From Saccoglossus kowalevskii (lineage: Eukaryota > Hemichordata > Enteropneusta > Harrimaniidae): 25,162 bases of DNA. Made by a program: the position numbers and the translations under genes. The stretch spans positions 45,093 through 70,254 of the forward strand of contig NW_003149276.1 in NCBI RefSeq assembly GCF_000003605.2. The letters are read 5' to 3'. Shown in pieces: positions 1 to 11,620 of this stretch. The notes beneath the pieces were generated by a model. It was not told the DNA's origin, searched no databases, and worked only from the letters and a program-made list of their open reading frames with translations. The first letter of the stretch is position 1, and each line of letters opens with the position of its first letter.

Positions 1-1460
1 CCCCCCAAACTATGGGCCTGTAATTGACACGTCCCGCATCTTGTAAAGTGAGATTCTGACTAAAATACTTTAGAAATAACATCACATTCAATCAATATCC
101 AAATTAATAATTGTGAAAGAGATATTACAAGTCATAGAACACATAGGGACTGAACATTTGTTATGACCGGGGTGGCAGTATAACCTAAGACGAAATCCCT
201 ACATCCTTGTAAATACTTGTATCAAATTATTCATAATTGCACTAATAAAGTTGCATGTCTAACATTTAAAATTTAAGTCAACCCAAAGACATAGCCGCGT
301 TACCTTCACTACATTAGTGAACATTAGTTTTCGAGAACGAGTCTAATAAAGCATTCCAATCTTTCATTGGAAGTCATAAAATTAATCAAAAATTAAAAAA
401 AACTACATAATACAACATACTATATATAAAACACACAAATGTAAAGAGAACATTGCAAACGCATGACATTTTTAAAGAAATGAAATCAAATTACAGTAAA
501 ATGGCAGTCAAAAAAACATTAATTCAATTCAAAATATATTTCAATCTTGAATATAAGTTTTAAAATGCAGAATTGTAAGTTGAGTTGTAAGATTCCCTGG
601 AATGCATCGGCATGGACTGAACTCGCGGTTTTCTACGCGATAGTCTTAAGCATTATTAAGCATACTTGTTAGGGATGCAAGGTAGTCGAGAGGAAGATGT
701 CATTTGATAAGAAATAATCACCATGTTCATAAATTTGTTTATTGTTGCATTTATTATGCGGACGATATGCTCTCAACTCTGATTGGTTGGCGCATTATAA
801 TCTATCCAAAAGGGTCAAGAGTCATGGCTTGGTTGACCTCATGTTCTCAATCTACCCGCTATACTGAAAAAGGCATTAACATAGTGTGTTTGTTTGTTTG
901 TTGATAACACTCGCCACAACATTACTAATAAATTACAATAGTATGCATGCCTGTTACACGTCAAAATAATGAACTGAGTGTAATTTCGATTGACAACCTA
1001 ATTGAATAAGTTGTAAAACACACATGTATGGGAGAAACGACGATTACAAATCACAGTAGTACGTCAACGCCAGTTTTAAGGAGGAATTGGGAATATTTTT
1101 ATATCCCAGAGAGCGCACGTCATGCAATTCAGTCCAAAAACACGTTTGGAATATTTAACTCATTTTTCTATCAGTGATATGTCAAGATCAAGATCACGTT
1201 AAGTCTTATAACATATTGTTCTTTAATTAATTTGACTCTTGTCTGTTACTTCACATGCATATTTCATTTATTTCCCGAGATCATTGATATAAAATAAAAC
1301 ATACGCTATCGTATTGCATACATTGTGCATCACAGTATAATGTTCAATTTGGGGTTTAAATTTAAATAGAGTTTAGAATGCCTGGTGAATTCAGAATACA
1401 ATTTTCACAGTATAACAATTTTGATAAGCAGTAGTGTAAAACTGACCTGTCTTACGATAG
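1..1460. other. AT-rich stretch, no gene seen
   Basis: I see no supportable gene, RNA or mobile element here. The sequence is AT-rich, with short A runs and a GTTT-type run near 886-902. The only ATG frame of note (704-904, 66 codons) ends in that simple run and has no recognisable domain. Confidence 0.6.
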
Positions 1461-1581
1461 GTATTGAACCCGATTAACCACATAATGGAATGTTAATATG
1501 TTAACATTGGTCAAATATTAACTCTATATACAAACACTTGACAATACTTAATGGTTTATTATCAGTAGTCTGTACAATGAC
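1461..1581 (+). repeat. Dispersed repeat R1, copy a
   Basis: This about 120-bp segment matches 17135-17255 and 17528-17645 closely, and 5371-5433 in shortened form. The shared path runs from a TATTGAAC-type start, through GGAATGTTAATATGTT, to ACTTGACAAnACTTAATGG and a TTATCAG stretch. All copies are on the same strand. Copy a is solitary and lacks the roughly 270 bp found upstream in copies c and d. It could be a fragment of an unclassified non-autonomous transposon or part of an old segmental duplication; no terminal repeats decide between them. Confidence 0.8.
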
Positions 1582-1918
1582 AAATCACTCTCAAGCGTGA
1601 AAAATTGGCAATCTTAACTCCTGCGGTGCTTTATTTTCATGTCGTACACACACATGAATATATCCGCGGAACAATTTCGATGTTAATTTACATGTTCGAA
1701 GCGACGTCAGTGTGATTTCCGCGTAAAAGCTACGAGAAATCATGATTCAGACAGTTGTTTTGACTGCTCAAAATGACTGTCAGTCAGGTTTATGCAAATG
1801 CAAGGTGTTAATCCCGAGTTTTTTGTTTAGTCTCTGGGTATGTTTATACAAAGACATTAGAAAGAGATTGTCTTTGGTTTATATGGGAGTTGATTATGTG
1901 AGTGATATCACTTCAGAG
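1582..1918. other. AT-rich stretch, no gene seen
   Basis: No repeat or RNA gene is recognised. An ATG frame at 1742-1996 runs into the CpG-dense patch that follows, but its translation shows no family signature, so I do not call it a gene. Confidence 0.5.
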
Positions 1919-2340
1919 GCGTCGTCAGCGCTCCACGAAGTGGTCCGGCCCAAACAAGTGCGGATGGCACGAGCTGCGCTGTGCACCACGAAATAGGAGG
2001 GACTGTGCGTAAACATTCCAATAACGTCCATAGTGTATGTGCGAAAAAAAAGTTCGCGGTTACAGGGCTTGTAAACTTGCTCGATTCTTATTTTTTCAGC
2101 GGAAACAAAGGTGAACTAGGTCAGTTACGAGAAGAGAAATGATTGTTGACCGACAACGTTGCGTATGTGTGTCCGTGTTTTGTAACGTATGAGTCGCACA
2201 TATATTCGTGTATATTTGGCGTGGGGCGTGGGGCGTCAGGCAACTGGCTCTGCCCGTGCCATATAGCCGTATCACCTTTTTTTTATTTGTTGGAGCCTTT
2301 TTTTTCACGTTGCATAACGTCATTACTGTCTAGCCGATAA
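1919..2340. other. CpG-dense patch, possible promoter or exon
   Basis: By eye, about 14 CpG dinucleotides fall in the first 140 bp, and more follow around 2150-2240, against a CpG-poor surround. A short hairpin (CCACGAAGTGG near 1935) and a repeated GGGGCGT near 2220 lie inside. In invertebrate genomes such patches can mark unmethylated regulatory DNA, exons or young repeats. No TATA box, coding domain or matched splice sites decide which. The boundaries are approximate. Confidence 0.3.
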
Positions 2341-3082
2341 GACACGTTATGGCACACATTGTACTATGCGATACTATACATTGTGTATTGTCATTCAAAT
2401 AAACCACAATTTTCGTTGCAAGCACGGAACTAAATAAGGAGCTCTGTGATGCAAGTAAGAAAACTGCTTGAAATAAATTGCTTTGCCCGTCCTTTCAAAT
2501 CAGATAATAGCGTAATGCAAGACGTTAGCTTGCGGAATTAACATATTCAGTTGAAATGGAAACAGCTGTGTACCAAGTTAACAATTGGGCGGACCATTCA
2601 AATTACATTTCCCATGACACACTGGTGCAATCCCTTTAACATGATAAGCTTGCGTCAAAATTCTCAAAGCATTAAGTGTGATTATATCTATCTCAAGCTA
2701 AGGTAACTAGACAAATTGATAAATATCATGATGCATTCAGTAAATTGAAAACAAGACATTTATGGAGGTATGCAGCCAGCATGATGTCACTGGCAATACT
2801 AAAAGATCGAAAGTGAAATTAAACAATAAACGACGACATAGAGTTCAGTCTGCAAAAATATATTATGATTTCCAGTAAACTACAGCCAGCACCTGATTGA
2901 TGATGGATCCATTACAAAACACCAACAATAAGCTGTAGAGAATCCAGAATAATTGCATGACAAGTGACAATGTAGATATTACTAAATCACGTGATCATAG
3001 ATTAACAGTAGTTACGTTTGACGTTGTTGACAAAGCATGTGAAGAAGGTCAGCTGACTACTACCAAGACTAAAACTTACTGT
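2341..3082. other. AT-rich stretch, no gene seen
   Basis: There is no open frame of note and no repeat family recognised. The stretch ends at the target-site duplication of the adjacent MITE. Confidence 0.6.
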
Positions 3083-3090
3083 ACTTAAGG
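3083..3090. repeat. Left target-site duplication of MITE (8 bp)
   Basis: ACTTAAGG flanks the left terminal repeat and matches ACTTAAGA at 3797-3804 in 7 of 8 positions. An 8-bp duplication is typical of hAT-superfamily insertions. Confidence 0.65.
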
Positions 3091-3796
3091 TAGAGATGCA
3101 GGTTCGTGGGCACTTGGGAGTGAATTTTTTTTTTGCTTTTTATTATCCAAACAGTCTTGGCTATAGACTGAATAGTGGAACATATTCAAAAACGATTTTA
3201 CAATATATAGCAAACTTCGAACTGAGTGAATTGTTATGCAAATTAGCAATTATCTTAGCTTCTTAGCTTCTTTTTAGTGCACATTCCAGAACATAAAAAA
3301 AATAGCTCCTAGACGCTTTGACCTTTTGTTTTGAAATTTTCACAAATGATTGACAATGTGTTTATCTTCAAAACGCCGTCGGGGCTTTGTTTTTGGTTGA
3401 ACAGTGTTACAACAATCGCACAGACAACTAGCCTGGGTGTTAATTTATGAATAAATTTGAAGTATTGAAATTTGAGCTTGGGCCCTGCAAAATTGACAAC
3501 TGGTAGACAGTTTTCAAGACGGCACTTTCTTCATAGTGAACAGATGTACCCATGAACCAATTTTGACAGGAAACAGAAGCATGGTTTAGAAGCTATTTTT
3601 TTAAAATCACTTTTGACCAAAAACGCACATTTTTGTGTATATTTCAAATTGCAGTGTCCATAAAACAAAAATACTAACAGAATTTTAAAATTCAAATAAT
3701 TAGCTTTCCGAAAATATATAGTTTTGTGAACAAGGGAGGTCATCTTGGTTTCCTAATTAACTAATTAAAATACCTGTCAGGTAAACTGCATCTCTT
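3091..3796. mobile_element. hAT-like MITE (non-autonomous DNA transposon), 706 bp
   Basis: The ends are inverted copies: TAGAGATGCAG at 3091-3101, and CTGCATCTCTT at 3786-3796, whose reverse complement is AAGAGATGCAG (10 of 11 match). Similarity continues weakly inward. The flanking 8-bp direct repeats agree in 7 of 8 positions. Short terminal repeats of a T/C-A-G-N-G type plus an 8-bp duplication fit the hAT superfamily; that assignment is inference from general family knowledge. The interior has no transposase frame, only T-rich DNA, so the element could move only with a transposase supplied in trans. The mismatch in each pair of ends and flanks suggests it is not very recent. A P-like element, which also makes 8-bp duplications, is a less likely alternative. 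Confidence 0.6.
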
Positions 3797-3804
3797 ACTT
3801 AAGA
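3797..3804. repeat. Right target-site duplication of MITE (8 bp)
   Basis: ACTTAAGA directly follows the right terminal repeat and pairs with ACTTAAGG at 3083-3090. The single mismatch is at the last base. Confidence 0.65.
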
Positions 3805-4040
3805 AGTCATCATTTTACAGACGTGTTACTGTGTTACTGTATGTTAGATGTGTTTCATGAATTAGACTTTGTCAAACACTTTTTATAATAAATTGAATAA
3901 AAAATAATAATGCGAAAATTGATGCGCACACACGACATGTTTTTTTCAAATTTGTATATTTCAAATATATACAAACATTACATTTCTGATAAATGCGAAA
4001 CTAAAAGTCATACAAATAAATGTACTGGATAAAAAACACG

Positions 4041-4372
4041 GTCTTTCTGATGTTAAAGCGCGGTAGTCGTCGCGCTGCGTATGTACGACATTTGTGTTGA
4101 TAAACATTGATTTTCCCACAATCCAATGCGGTCTTCAAATGGAAATCACAAGTATGAGGTTTGACCTGGGCGCGACTTGCACTGATTACCACCGGTGACT
4201 CCGTCGATACCTTCCAATAACATAAACATTACTTAATTAAAGCTTGGAAACGTCTCAGTTCGCACTCGTTGATCTGCGCAACAGTCAAAGTCGCCATCTT
4301 TGTTTATATGAGACCCATATATCTCGCACATGCCCAGCGCGACGACTACCTCGCATTAATATTCTCAAAGAC
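4041..4372. repeat. Fold-back inverted repeat, GC-rich arms
   Basis: GGTAGTCGTCGCGCT at 4062-4076 is the exact reverse complement of AGCGCGACGACTACC at 4336-4350. Looser pairing extends to about 4041-4122 and 4290-4372. The arms are CpG-rich, unlike their AT-rich surroundings, and the spacer is about 170-260 bp. The arms could be eroded terminal repeats of a small transposon or a fold-back element; I find no convincing target duplication outside them. Frames read outward through the two arms share the peptide ARRLPR, which follows from the inverted repeat and is not evidence of a protein. Confidence 0.7.
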
Positions 4373-5370
4373 ACACCGGAACAGGTAGTCAGTAGAAGAT
4401 TAGATTTTTTCGTTATTCGGTCAGCGTGGGGAAAAAAGAGATGTTAATCCGATAATTCATTGTCTATCCTTGTGATTGGTCCTGGCTATCTTGGGGGTCG
4501 TGACGTAGCTCTGTCTTTGAGAATCTCAAGTACAAATACATTTACGTTGCCAGTAGTAATACAGTGACATGTGAGGATATCCTTATTCATTATAATACCT
4601 ATATATAAACTGTATGTCTTCGTGTTTAATGTCTGTATATGTCAGATGCTGAATGCATGAGTATAAACGACTCGATTTGTGAATAACATTATATACATTA
4701 AAGTTGACAGTAGTGTGATAGGTAAATTTGATGTTTTGATACCCTTCACTTAGGCAACCGGGATTCGAGTGTTCTCAGCGTTGGACTCACAACAAAAATA
4801 CGGAAGCTCAATTCGTGTCACCTTCGATTCTCCGACTGCCTCGTGCTCTCTCTCCGGGACAGCTTCAAATCACATTATTAACTTCTCAACTTATTAGCCA
4901 ATTGCAAGTTAGTATCAAAACTGCAAGGCGTTGCCTCCAAACAAACACATGAAAGTACTGACTACGTCATATCTTTTGATTAATCGTTCACTATATTACT
5001 AACTGCGAATACCAACTATCAGAAATAGCGGTCCGGATGGCAACGGTTATATCGTAATTAGTTCCAAATCACTGAGTCAAGTTCCGTCCAGGACCTTGCA
5101 TGAGCCTAAATGATGACAGATCCAACTCAGCCATTCAGCTAAATAAGTCGGTCAACAGATACGCGAAAACTAATTCATGACAGTGGAAATAATTGTTACT
5201 TTACAATAGTTTTTTCTTCGAATTTTTCGTCTCAAAGAAATGTTTTTTCGACTTTACACACAATCTGAACTGAAATATATTTTTACTATTCCCGGATAAT
5301 ATTAAGTTTCATCATGTCAACTGTAACAATTTTGTGCAAGAGCCACATTTCGAATTCGTTAACACGATGG
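4373..5370. other. Unassigned sequence, no gene seen
   Basis: This is mixed AT-rich DNA without a repeat match elsewhere in the window. No tRNA-type A and B boxes or coding domains were found on either strand. Confidence 0.55.
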
Positions 5371-5433
5371 AGGTATTGAATCCGAACTACACAATGACGG
5401 AATGTTAATATGTTTACTCTTGACAACACATAA
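5371..5433 (+). repeat. Dispersed repeat R1, copy b (internally deleted)
   Basis: It shares the GGTATTGAA start, GGAATGTTAATATGTTTAC and CTTGACAACAC blocks with the other R1 copies. It lacks about 30 bp between them (the TCAAATATTAACTC segment). The 40 bp upstream (5340-5370) also resemble the upstream part of copy c, so the copy probably started longer. R2 follows about 750 bp downstream, the same order as at 17.5-18.3 kb. Confidence 0.65.
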
Positions 5434-6180
5434 TAGCTTGACTGTATGGCTGTGCACGTAATACGTACAGCACATTGAAATGTGTATTGCAGGTGAATTA
5501 ACAAGTGTATATACAAATTACTATAGAAGCAAACAATATCGCCATGTCAACGCAATGATAATAGTCGTGAATTTTGTTCAAGTCTACAGATTCATAATAC
5601 AAGAGGTGTCAGAACGAGTCAGATTAAAAGATTCAAATATATTGTGTGTGTAGTTATTGACAGTTAATATGGTTAATGGTTCAAATAAATCAGAATGTGA
5701 GATACTGTCTCACGTCTGCTTATAAAGCCTAACGAATGAACGAGCAGATCGATTTGAAGTAACTTTGACAGTACTGCAATAACTCATTTATTTGTTATTT
5801 AGCCTTTATTAATTAATAAATTAATTAATTAATTTTTATTTAATTACTTAATGATTTGCCTGTCCATAAAATAGCTACGCAGTGTGCAATAATGGTGGTT
5901 ATATTTAACTGTCGTTAAATTTTAGCTGAGGTACATTACTTGGAGTTTGCAACTACGGTGACATGATACCAAGATCCCGTTACAATCTCGCTTTCGCATA
6001 AGCGTTCCAACTCGAATGCGCATGCCCGAGGTAACTAGAATACTGGGATGTCCAGGTGGATTAAAATAGCTGCTCACGATATGACGGATTACGATAACTA
6101 TGAGTAATGTACCTCTGATTTCAGCAACATATACGACTCCTTACATCAGCCCAAGTCAGTAGCTGAGATCGCTCTCTTTT
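5434..6180. other. AT-rich spacer with TTAA-rich simple sequence
   Basis: The stretch separates R1 from R2. A low-complexity TTAATTAA-type run lies at about 5808-5845, capable of forming short hairpins. A TGCGCATGCCCGAG motif near 6018 resembles half of an NRF1-type site, but one motif is weak evidence. No gene is seen. Confidence 0.5.
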
Positions 6181-7400
6181 TAACCGGAAGACCCGACGGA
6201 ATATCCGAGTATCCGAGCCTAGTTATAGAGCATAAAACGACCGTTTAATGTTGTCATTTGGTATATTTTTATTCAGGGTCACGTTACGAACAGTACCGAT
6301 ACACTGATTTCCAAAATAGCTCCTGTAATTAACATTTATCAATGAGTTCTGAATACCCGGAAGTATTTTTCGAAATTACCGGGATAGTACGGTGACGTCT
6401 TTGCTACGTGTACTGGTGAGAGACCAATCAATATGCTGTTCAGTTATTTAACTTTTCCAAATCTAGATTCACATACCACAGAGTACACTCCTACCTGTCA
6501 GTTCTTATCGATGACGTAGTTTTACTAAACGGTATCTCTATTTCGTTCCATTCGAAAAATTATATCTGCGAGATCACAATAGATCACGTGATTACAATAA
6601 AGGTCACACACCCTGCAATCTGCCATCTCAATAGTACAGGGTTTATTTCCAATGATCGATATACTATACAAAACTTTATTTTCACTTGGAATTTATTTTC
6701 GCTGAAGCGATGATTCTGTGCAAATAAAATTCCTATATATTACATTCAACTCATCAATAGATGGTGGAAATAAATCCATACAAATAAAACACAAACAAAT
6801 AAATCTAGCTAAAATAAAGTATTTTACAGTAAATAAACAGAACACCCAATTGAAATAATAACTCCCCTGTATGTGATCATACATACACGATGATTTTTTT
6901 GTTCACTGAATTTTGCTCAACATTTACCTACCCCGAGTTGCCATGATGCAATTGGCTGAACACCATCTCATTAATCAATATTCATGAACAATGGAAATCG
7001 TCTTTTATGTATTCCAAAAGCCAGCCTACAGGTATAAATTGATTGATTTTAAAAGAATCCATGAAACCATTAAAAAGTAACCATATATTTTCATTTTAAT
7101 GTATTCATCTTTTTACGACTTTCGTGGAGAATGAGAGACGCACGTTGAAATTCACACTAGTTTTATTGCTCAAAATTTTTCACAGTTTGTCCAATATGTT
7201 TCATCGGTAACCAATAAACAGTAAGCATGTGCAGTTTGGAATGAAACATCTTTAAACGCAAAACAATCCACCATCCACTGGTGGTTACTATAATTTTATT
7301 GTAGTATTCATATAACTGTAAAACAGCTAAAATTAAACATGTTTTTTTCGAGACGAATCCGTGACTAATCGTTGTCATCGTATATGAATCGAGTATCATA
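6181..7400 (+). repeat. Dispersed repeat R2, copy 1 (long)
   Basis: The first block (6181-6893) aligns with 18253-18985 and 20776-21410. Shared landmarks include CCGATACACTGATTTCC, TTTTCCAAATCTAGATTC, AGTACACTCCTA, ATTTCGTTCCATTCGAA and GATCACGTGATTA. A distal block (7066-7190) aligns with 22188-22305, through AAGTAACCA, TTTTAATGTA, GGAGAAT and TTCACTCTGG-like words. Weaker similarity continues to about 7400. All copies lie on the same strand and are clearly diverged. No open frame is shared. It may be a long non-autonomous transposon or an old segmental duplication carrying regulatory DNA. Confidence 0.75.
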
Positions 7401-7683
7401 TCACGTGTCAGCTTTCCTTACTTTGAGTGTTCAATCAATACACACCATATGACTCTTTTCGCATACGTCTAAATTGGTTGAACATTATTTCGTTGCATGC
7501 TGGGATACGTTTTGCCTGTTATTCGATGTTCTACTTGTTGATGGGATCGTACTTAGCAGAACAGACGCTTTTCTGCGATATATTGAAAGTAAACCTCCAA
7601 GACCCGTTGAATTCGTTTTTTTAATTTTATTTATTAGATATTCAGTCAATAAGAGGCTGGTCGTTAGAAACTTATTTTTCAGC
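7401..7683. other. Short unassigned stretch upstream of the microsatellite
   Basis: Two overlapping ATG frames (7427-7624 and 7474-7686) lie here, but neither shows a recognisable domain. Position 7617-7632 is a T-rich near-complement of the AAAAT microsatellite that follows. Nothing more can be supported. Confidence 0.45.
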
Positions 7684-7794
7684 TAAAATAAAATAAAATA
7701 AAATAAAATAAAATAAAATAAAATAAAATAAAATAAAATAAAATAAAATAAAATAAAATAAAATAAAATAAAATAAAATAAAATAAAATAAAAT
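7684..7794. repeat. (TAAAA)n pentanucleotide microsatellite, ~22 perfect copies
   Basis: The 111-bp tract is uninterrupted TAAAA. A tract this long and perfect is likely length-polymorphic. Such tracts often grow from the A-rich tail of a retrotransposon; that origin is inference, since no flanking duplication or upstream element is recognised. Confidence 0.97.
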
Positions 7795-10189
7795 GACTCC
7801 TGCTGCGCCACAATAAATACATAAAATTAATTTTTAAATGAAGAGGTATCCTGACAACTCGGCCAATAATTGGGTACCCAACTTTGAAATAGGGCTCAAA
7901 TTCCGCCTAATCACTTCTTATTGAATTTCCACATAATAGTTTCCAATACCCGGAATAAAATGGTTTTAATAGTAGCGTTTCATGAAAAGTAGCACAAAAC
8001 GATGAATGACGTTAACTGGGGGAAACGCAATTGGAATTGAAAAGCCTGAATATGCGGTGTTTGTTTAGTCTTTTTTCACGGAATTTTTCTATAAGCACAC
8101 TATATCAGTTTTGAATTATTGTGTTTTGATTAATAGTACATTGCCATGTATGTGTGTTTCCTTCTTCTTAAACTATAAATCAATCACATTTCATTTTGTT
8201 GTTTCAAAATTGACCACCCTCGCAAATTTACTGGTTTCCCCGTCACAAGTTATTCCCATGGACTAATTTTACAACGCGAAGCTGTGCAGTGTGATTTGCG
8301 AAAACAGGGGATGGAAAGATGCATGTTGAGAAATAAAAACAAAACACGCGTAGCAAGTACAGTTCTTGACCTAGGCAAAGTTTATCCCGTTTAAGGGGAA
8401 GGTACAGATATATATTCATATACACAGATGTATGCGTCCGTCTGCATTCATCGTAGAGGGCGCAGTAAACTACTCACAAAGACGCAAAGCGGTAACTGAT
8501 GAAAAGTAGTACATGTCTCAAGGCATCATATTCGAATGTGAGTCCCATACACAAAAGCTTGTCAATGCATGTGAAAGTCGATGAAGTAAGTGAGTAAGTG
8601 TTTGGAATTACCGGTCGCCCGAGTCCATCAAGTTTTCTACCGGGACACACAGTTTTGTAAAGTCGTCGCCTGGTTGTCCACCTACTGTTTTTAGCAGTAG
8701 CTTATATGCGTCAGTAAGGTAATAAATTATCTAGTAAACCTGTTTTACTTGCTATGCCTTTGTATATTTACAAATATTTGTCGCTTGCTGTTTCGTTTCT
8801 GAAACAGTCAACTCTGCACTTATGTAGTAATAGTAATAATACAAGAGAACTAGTGATGGTTGTACAACTATAACTGCCTCAGCTCAAAGATTGTTATGTA
8901 ATACAGGGGAATGTGAAAGGAAATGTATTGTAATGTTACCTCTGTGTAATTTACAATATATCTGCATTAACCTTCACTGTGAAAGACAATATGGGAGTTG
9001 ACTTCAATTACTGGTAGAAGCAAGGCTGGTACAATTTTGCGAAAAAGTAGTTGGAATTTCCAGATACACAATCGACACATTGTAGGATATCAAAATATGG
9101 ATGATAAACAGCAAGTGACATTTCCAGAGATGTAGTTGGAATTGAAGCAAAGGAGTGGCCTATTAATCCATGAAACATACTCACACATATCCGTACATAT
9201 CATCACAATCGGAAAAATATGTTATTACTGTAAATAATTATGAACAATAAAAACTAAAATTTAGAAAAACTATGAGCAATTAATAAGGAAAATATGTGAT
9301 TTGCTGTACAGTTTCCAGAAAATTATTACAAGTTCCAGAAGTGCATACGAGTCGTCAAAACGTACAGTTTGGCGACAGTTGGGAATGATACCAAGATTCC
9401 ACGAGAACATCGCAATGTTCTTTTAACACATGAAACGGATGTGCATTGGTCAAATTTTGTATAGTTTCAATAGGCATACAAGCACCTGTATATATTTTGA
9501 CAATAAACCCCTCATTCACATTGTGCAAATACAGACAAGACATGAAACCCTCTTGATAGTAACAAGTAAGTGTTGTATAAACCCAAATGAAAAGCCCGGA
9601 GACGCGGCGAATAATTCTAGCGAGTCACCCCTCTAAAAACGTCATTACTGTGCCAATGACATTGAACTTATAAATAATCAAAATGACCTTGATACCCTGG
9701 CGAAGCATGTCTATTGTTTTACAACAACTGTCCCAATGGATTTTTGTCTTCTCAATTTCTCAAGATAAACGTCCCAAGGTTGTTTTGTTTATTAGAAGGA
9801 CATGTCTTTTGGCAGCATTTCTTGTATTAATTTCTATTGCACAAAAAAGTAACAAATACTGTTACTGAAGCACAGAAATTGCATGATTTTTTCTCTCCGG
9901 CCATTCACGCAAACTGCAGACGAAGTCTTTTACCTCATCCATAATTGTTGACACATTGCAACCGCATTGATGGATGTATTGTGACATATTTTGACCCCGG
10001 ATTCTGACCTTGCATTCTGGCTACATTTACTGCCCTTTCATACCACTTCAGTTTCCTTTTATTATTTCATCCAGATTCCACGATATTTAATATTTATAAC
10101 CAACCTTCATTTCACAGTCACTCTTGTTTTTACTTTTCTAAAATTATTTTACTAATCAAAAGACTTTCAACTCCCATCATGCAATCCCC
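7795..10189. other. Long unique stretch, no gene seen
   Basis: I find no supportable gene, RNA or repeat family in about 2.4 kb. ATG frames of about 60-68 codons (for example 9430-9636 and 9683-9868) overlap or are opposed by other frames and carry no domain. A small CpG-containing patch lies near 9595-9630. Confidence 0.5.
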
Positions 10190-10550
10190 CATAGTACTTC
10201 CGGAAACACGTGTGATATGGAAATGTTTTGAAGTCGTACTAACAGTGGTTCTCATTGGCAACTTGATACGAATGAGCATCTTATCCAATACCGTCCTGTA
10301 AATCAATTATGTGAGTCTGGCAAATAATATAATAATTATGCCTGGGTGGCGTCTCGAACTCGTGTATGGCGACGTTTTCTATGGTTTTACGTTTTTTGTT
10401 ATGTACATCACATTATCACGTGACTGTTTCGTCTGCTGTGTTGACGTGAAAATGTAAAATCTGCTAGGGTTCAGTGTCTCGTAGATCCCGTGAGGTTGAT
10501 AATTCGGATTTGGTTCAGATTAATTTTTCAGTTCGAGGAAATTCTCAGAA
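10190..10550 (+). promoter_or_regulatory. Candidate promoter and first exon with splice donor
   Basis: An ETS-like ACTTCCGGAA (10196-10205) next to an E-box CACGTG (10207-10212) precedes a CpG-rich stretch: 13 CpGs counted by eye in 10347-10537, in otherwise CpG-poor DNA. The stretch ends at CAGAA|GTAAGTT, a strong U1-type donor match with the GT at 10551. Together these resemble a TATA-less promoter and a 5' non-coding exon of a gene reading rightward. No second exon, acceptor or coding frame is identified, so this is a hypothesis only. Chance co-occurrence is quite possible. Confidence 0.25.
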
Positions 10551-11403
10551 GTAAGTTAAAATGAGGACAGTTTTAAATCTTTACACTTGTTGATGTTTTC
10601 TAAGAAACTTTGTCAGAAATACCAACGATTTCACCTAAGTCCTAGCCACATTTCACACTCGTTCGTTAGTTATTATTTCCAGCTCTAGTCTTTCAAAACT
10701 ATGGCAACATTTTTATCATGCTAAAATATGTGTAATATTTGAGATTATAAAAAAATAGGATATAATTTAATGAAGAGATTTTTGGTGTTTTTGAAATCCC
10801 AATTTCATGAAATTCGAAAATGAATCGGTGGTTTCTGGTTGCTATTTTGGAATCAGGATTATTATGTGTGTGGGTTCACGTACTATCCTGGTACTATCTT
10901 GAATAGGACAATGACACTTTGGCACCACAGCAGGCATCATTGCTTATCAACTAAACGTCATGGCTGCTGTCTTATTTCACATGATTGGTTATTTGCCTCA
11001 AAGACTCAAGGTGATGTTGCAATAACTCAAGGTAGAAAATGAAGTGTACATTCTTGCTGGTTGAGTGCGGTCCAGTTTTTTTCAAGAATATGAATATATA
11101 ATTTAATTTCAGTTCAGTATGCAAATATATAAATTACAAATTTGAATGTAACTATTGACGTATACATTTTATTTTCATTGAAATACAAATCCATATAACA
11201 TGTACAAATAAGAATACACAAATTTGACTCAACATTGAGCCACTTTAATGCATAAATATTATATGTATTTTAATCTATGAAATTAATTTCAGTTCAGAAT
11301 GTAAATATAAAAATAAAAAAATAAAATCTAGCATAATTATTACTTAAGTGCTTAAAATGAATACAACATTTTTTTTCATTTTTTTATTTTGTGTCTCCTC
11401 TAT
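10551..11403. other. AT-rich stretch with a small direct repeat
   Basis: The words AATTTCAGTTCAG followed by ATGCAAATATA-like sequence occur at 11105 and again at 11285, 180 bp apart. Otherwise I see nothing assignable. The right end runs into the 50-bp minisatellite. Confidence 0.55.
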
Positions 11404-11620
11404 TGCTATGCTGCAATACTATTTTCTTTTCTACTATTGTCTACAATATGTTTTGCTATACTGCCATGCTAAGTTATTTTCTACTATTGCCAAAAATATG
11501 CTTTGCTATACTGCCATGCTAAGTTATTTTCTACTATTGTCTAAAATATGCTTTGCTATACTGCCATGCTAAGTTCTTTTCTACTATTGCCAAAAATATG
11601 CTTTGCTATACTGCCATGCT

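Noticed and set aside
4001-4447. Two outward frames sharing ARRLPR
   Set aside because: They read the two arms of one inverted repeat from opposite strands, which forces the same peptide.
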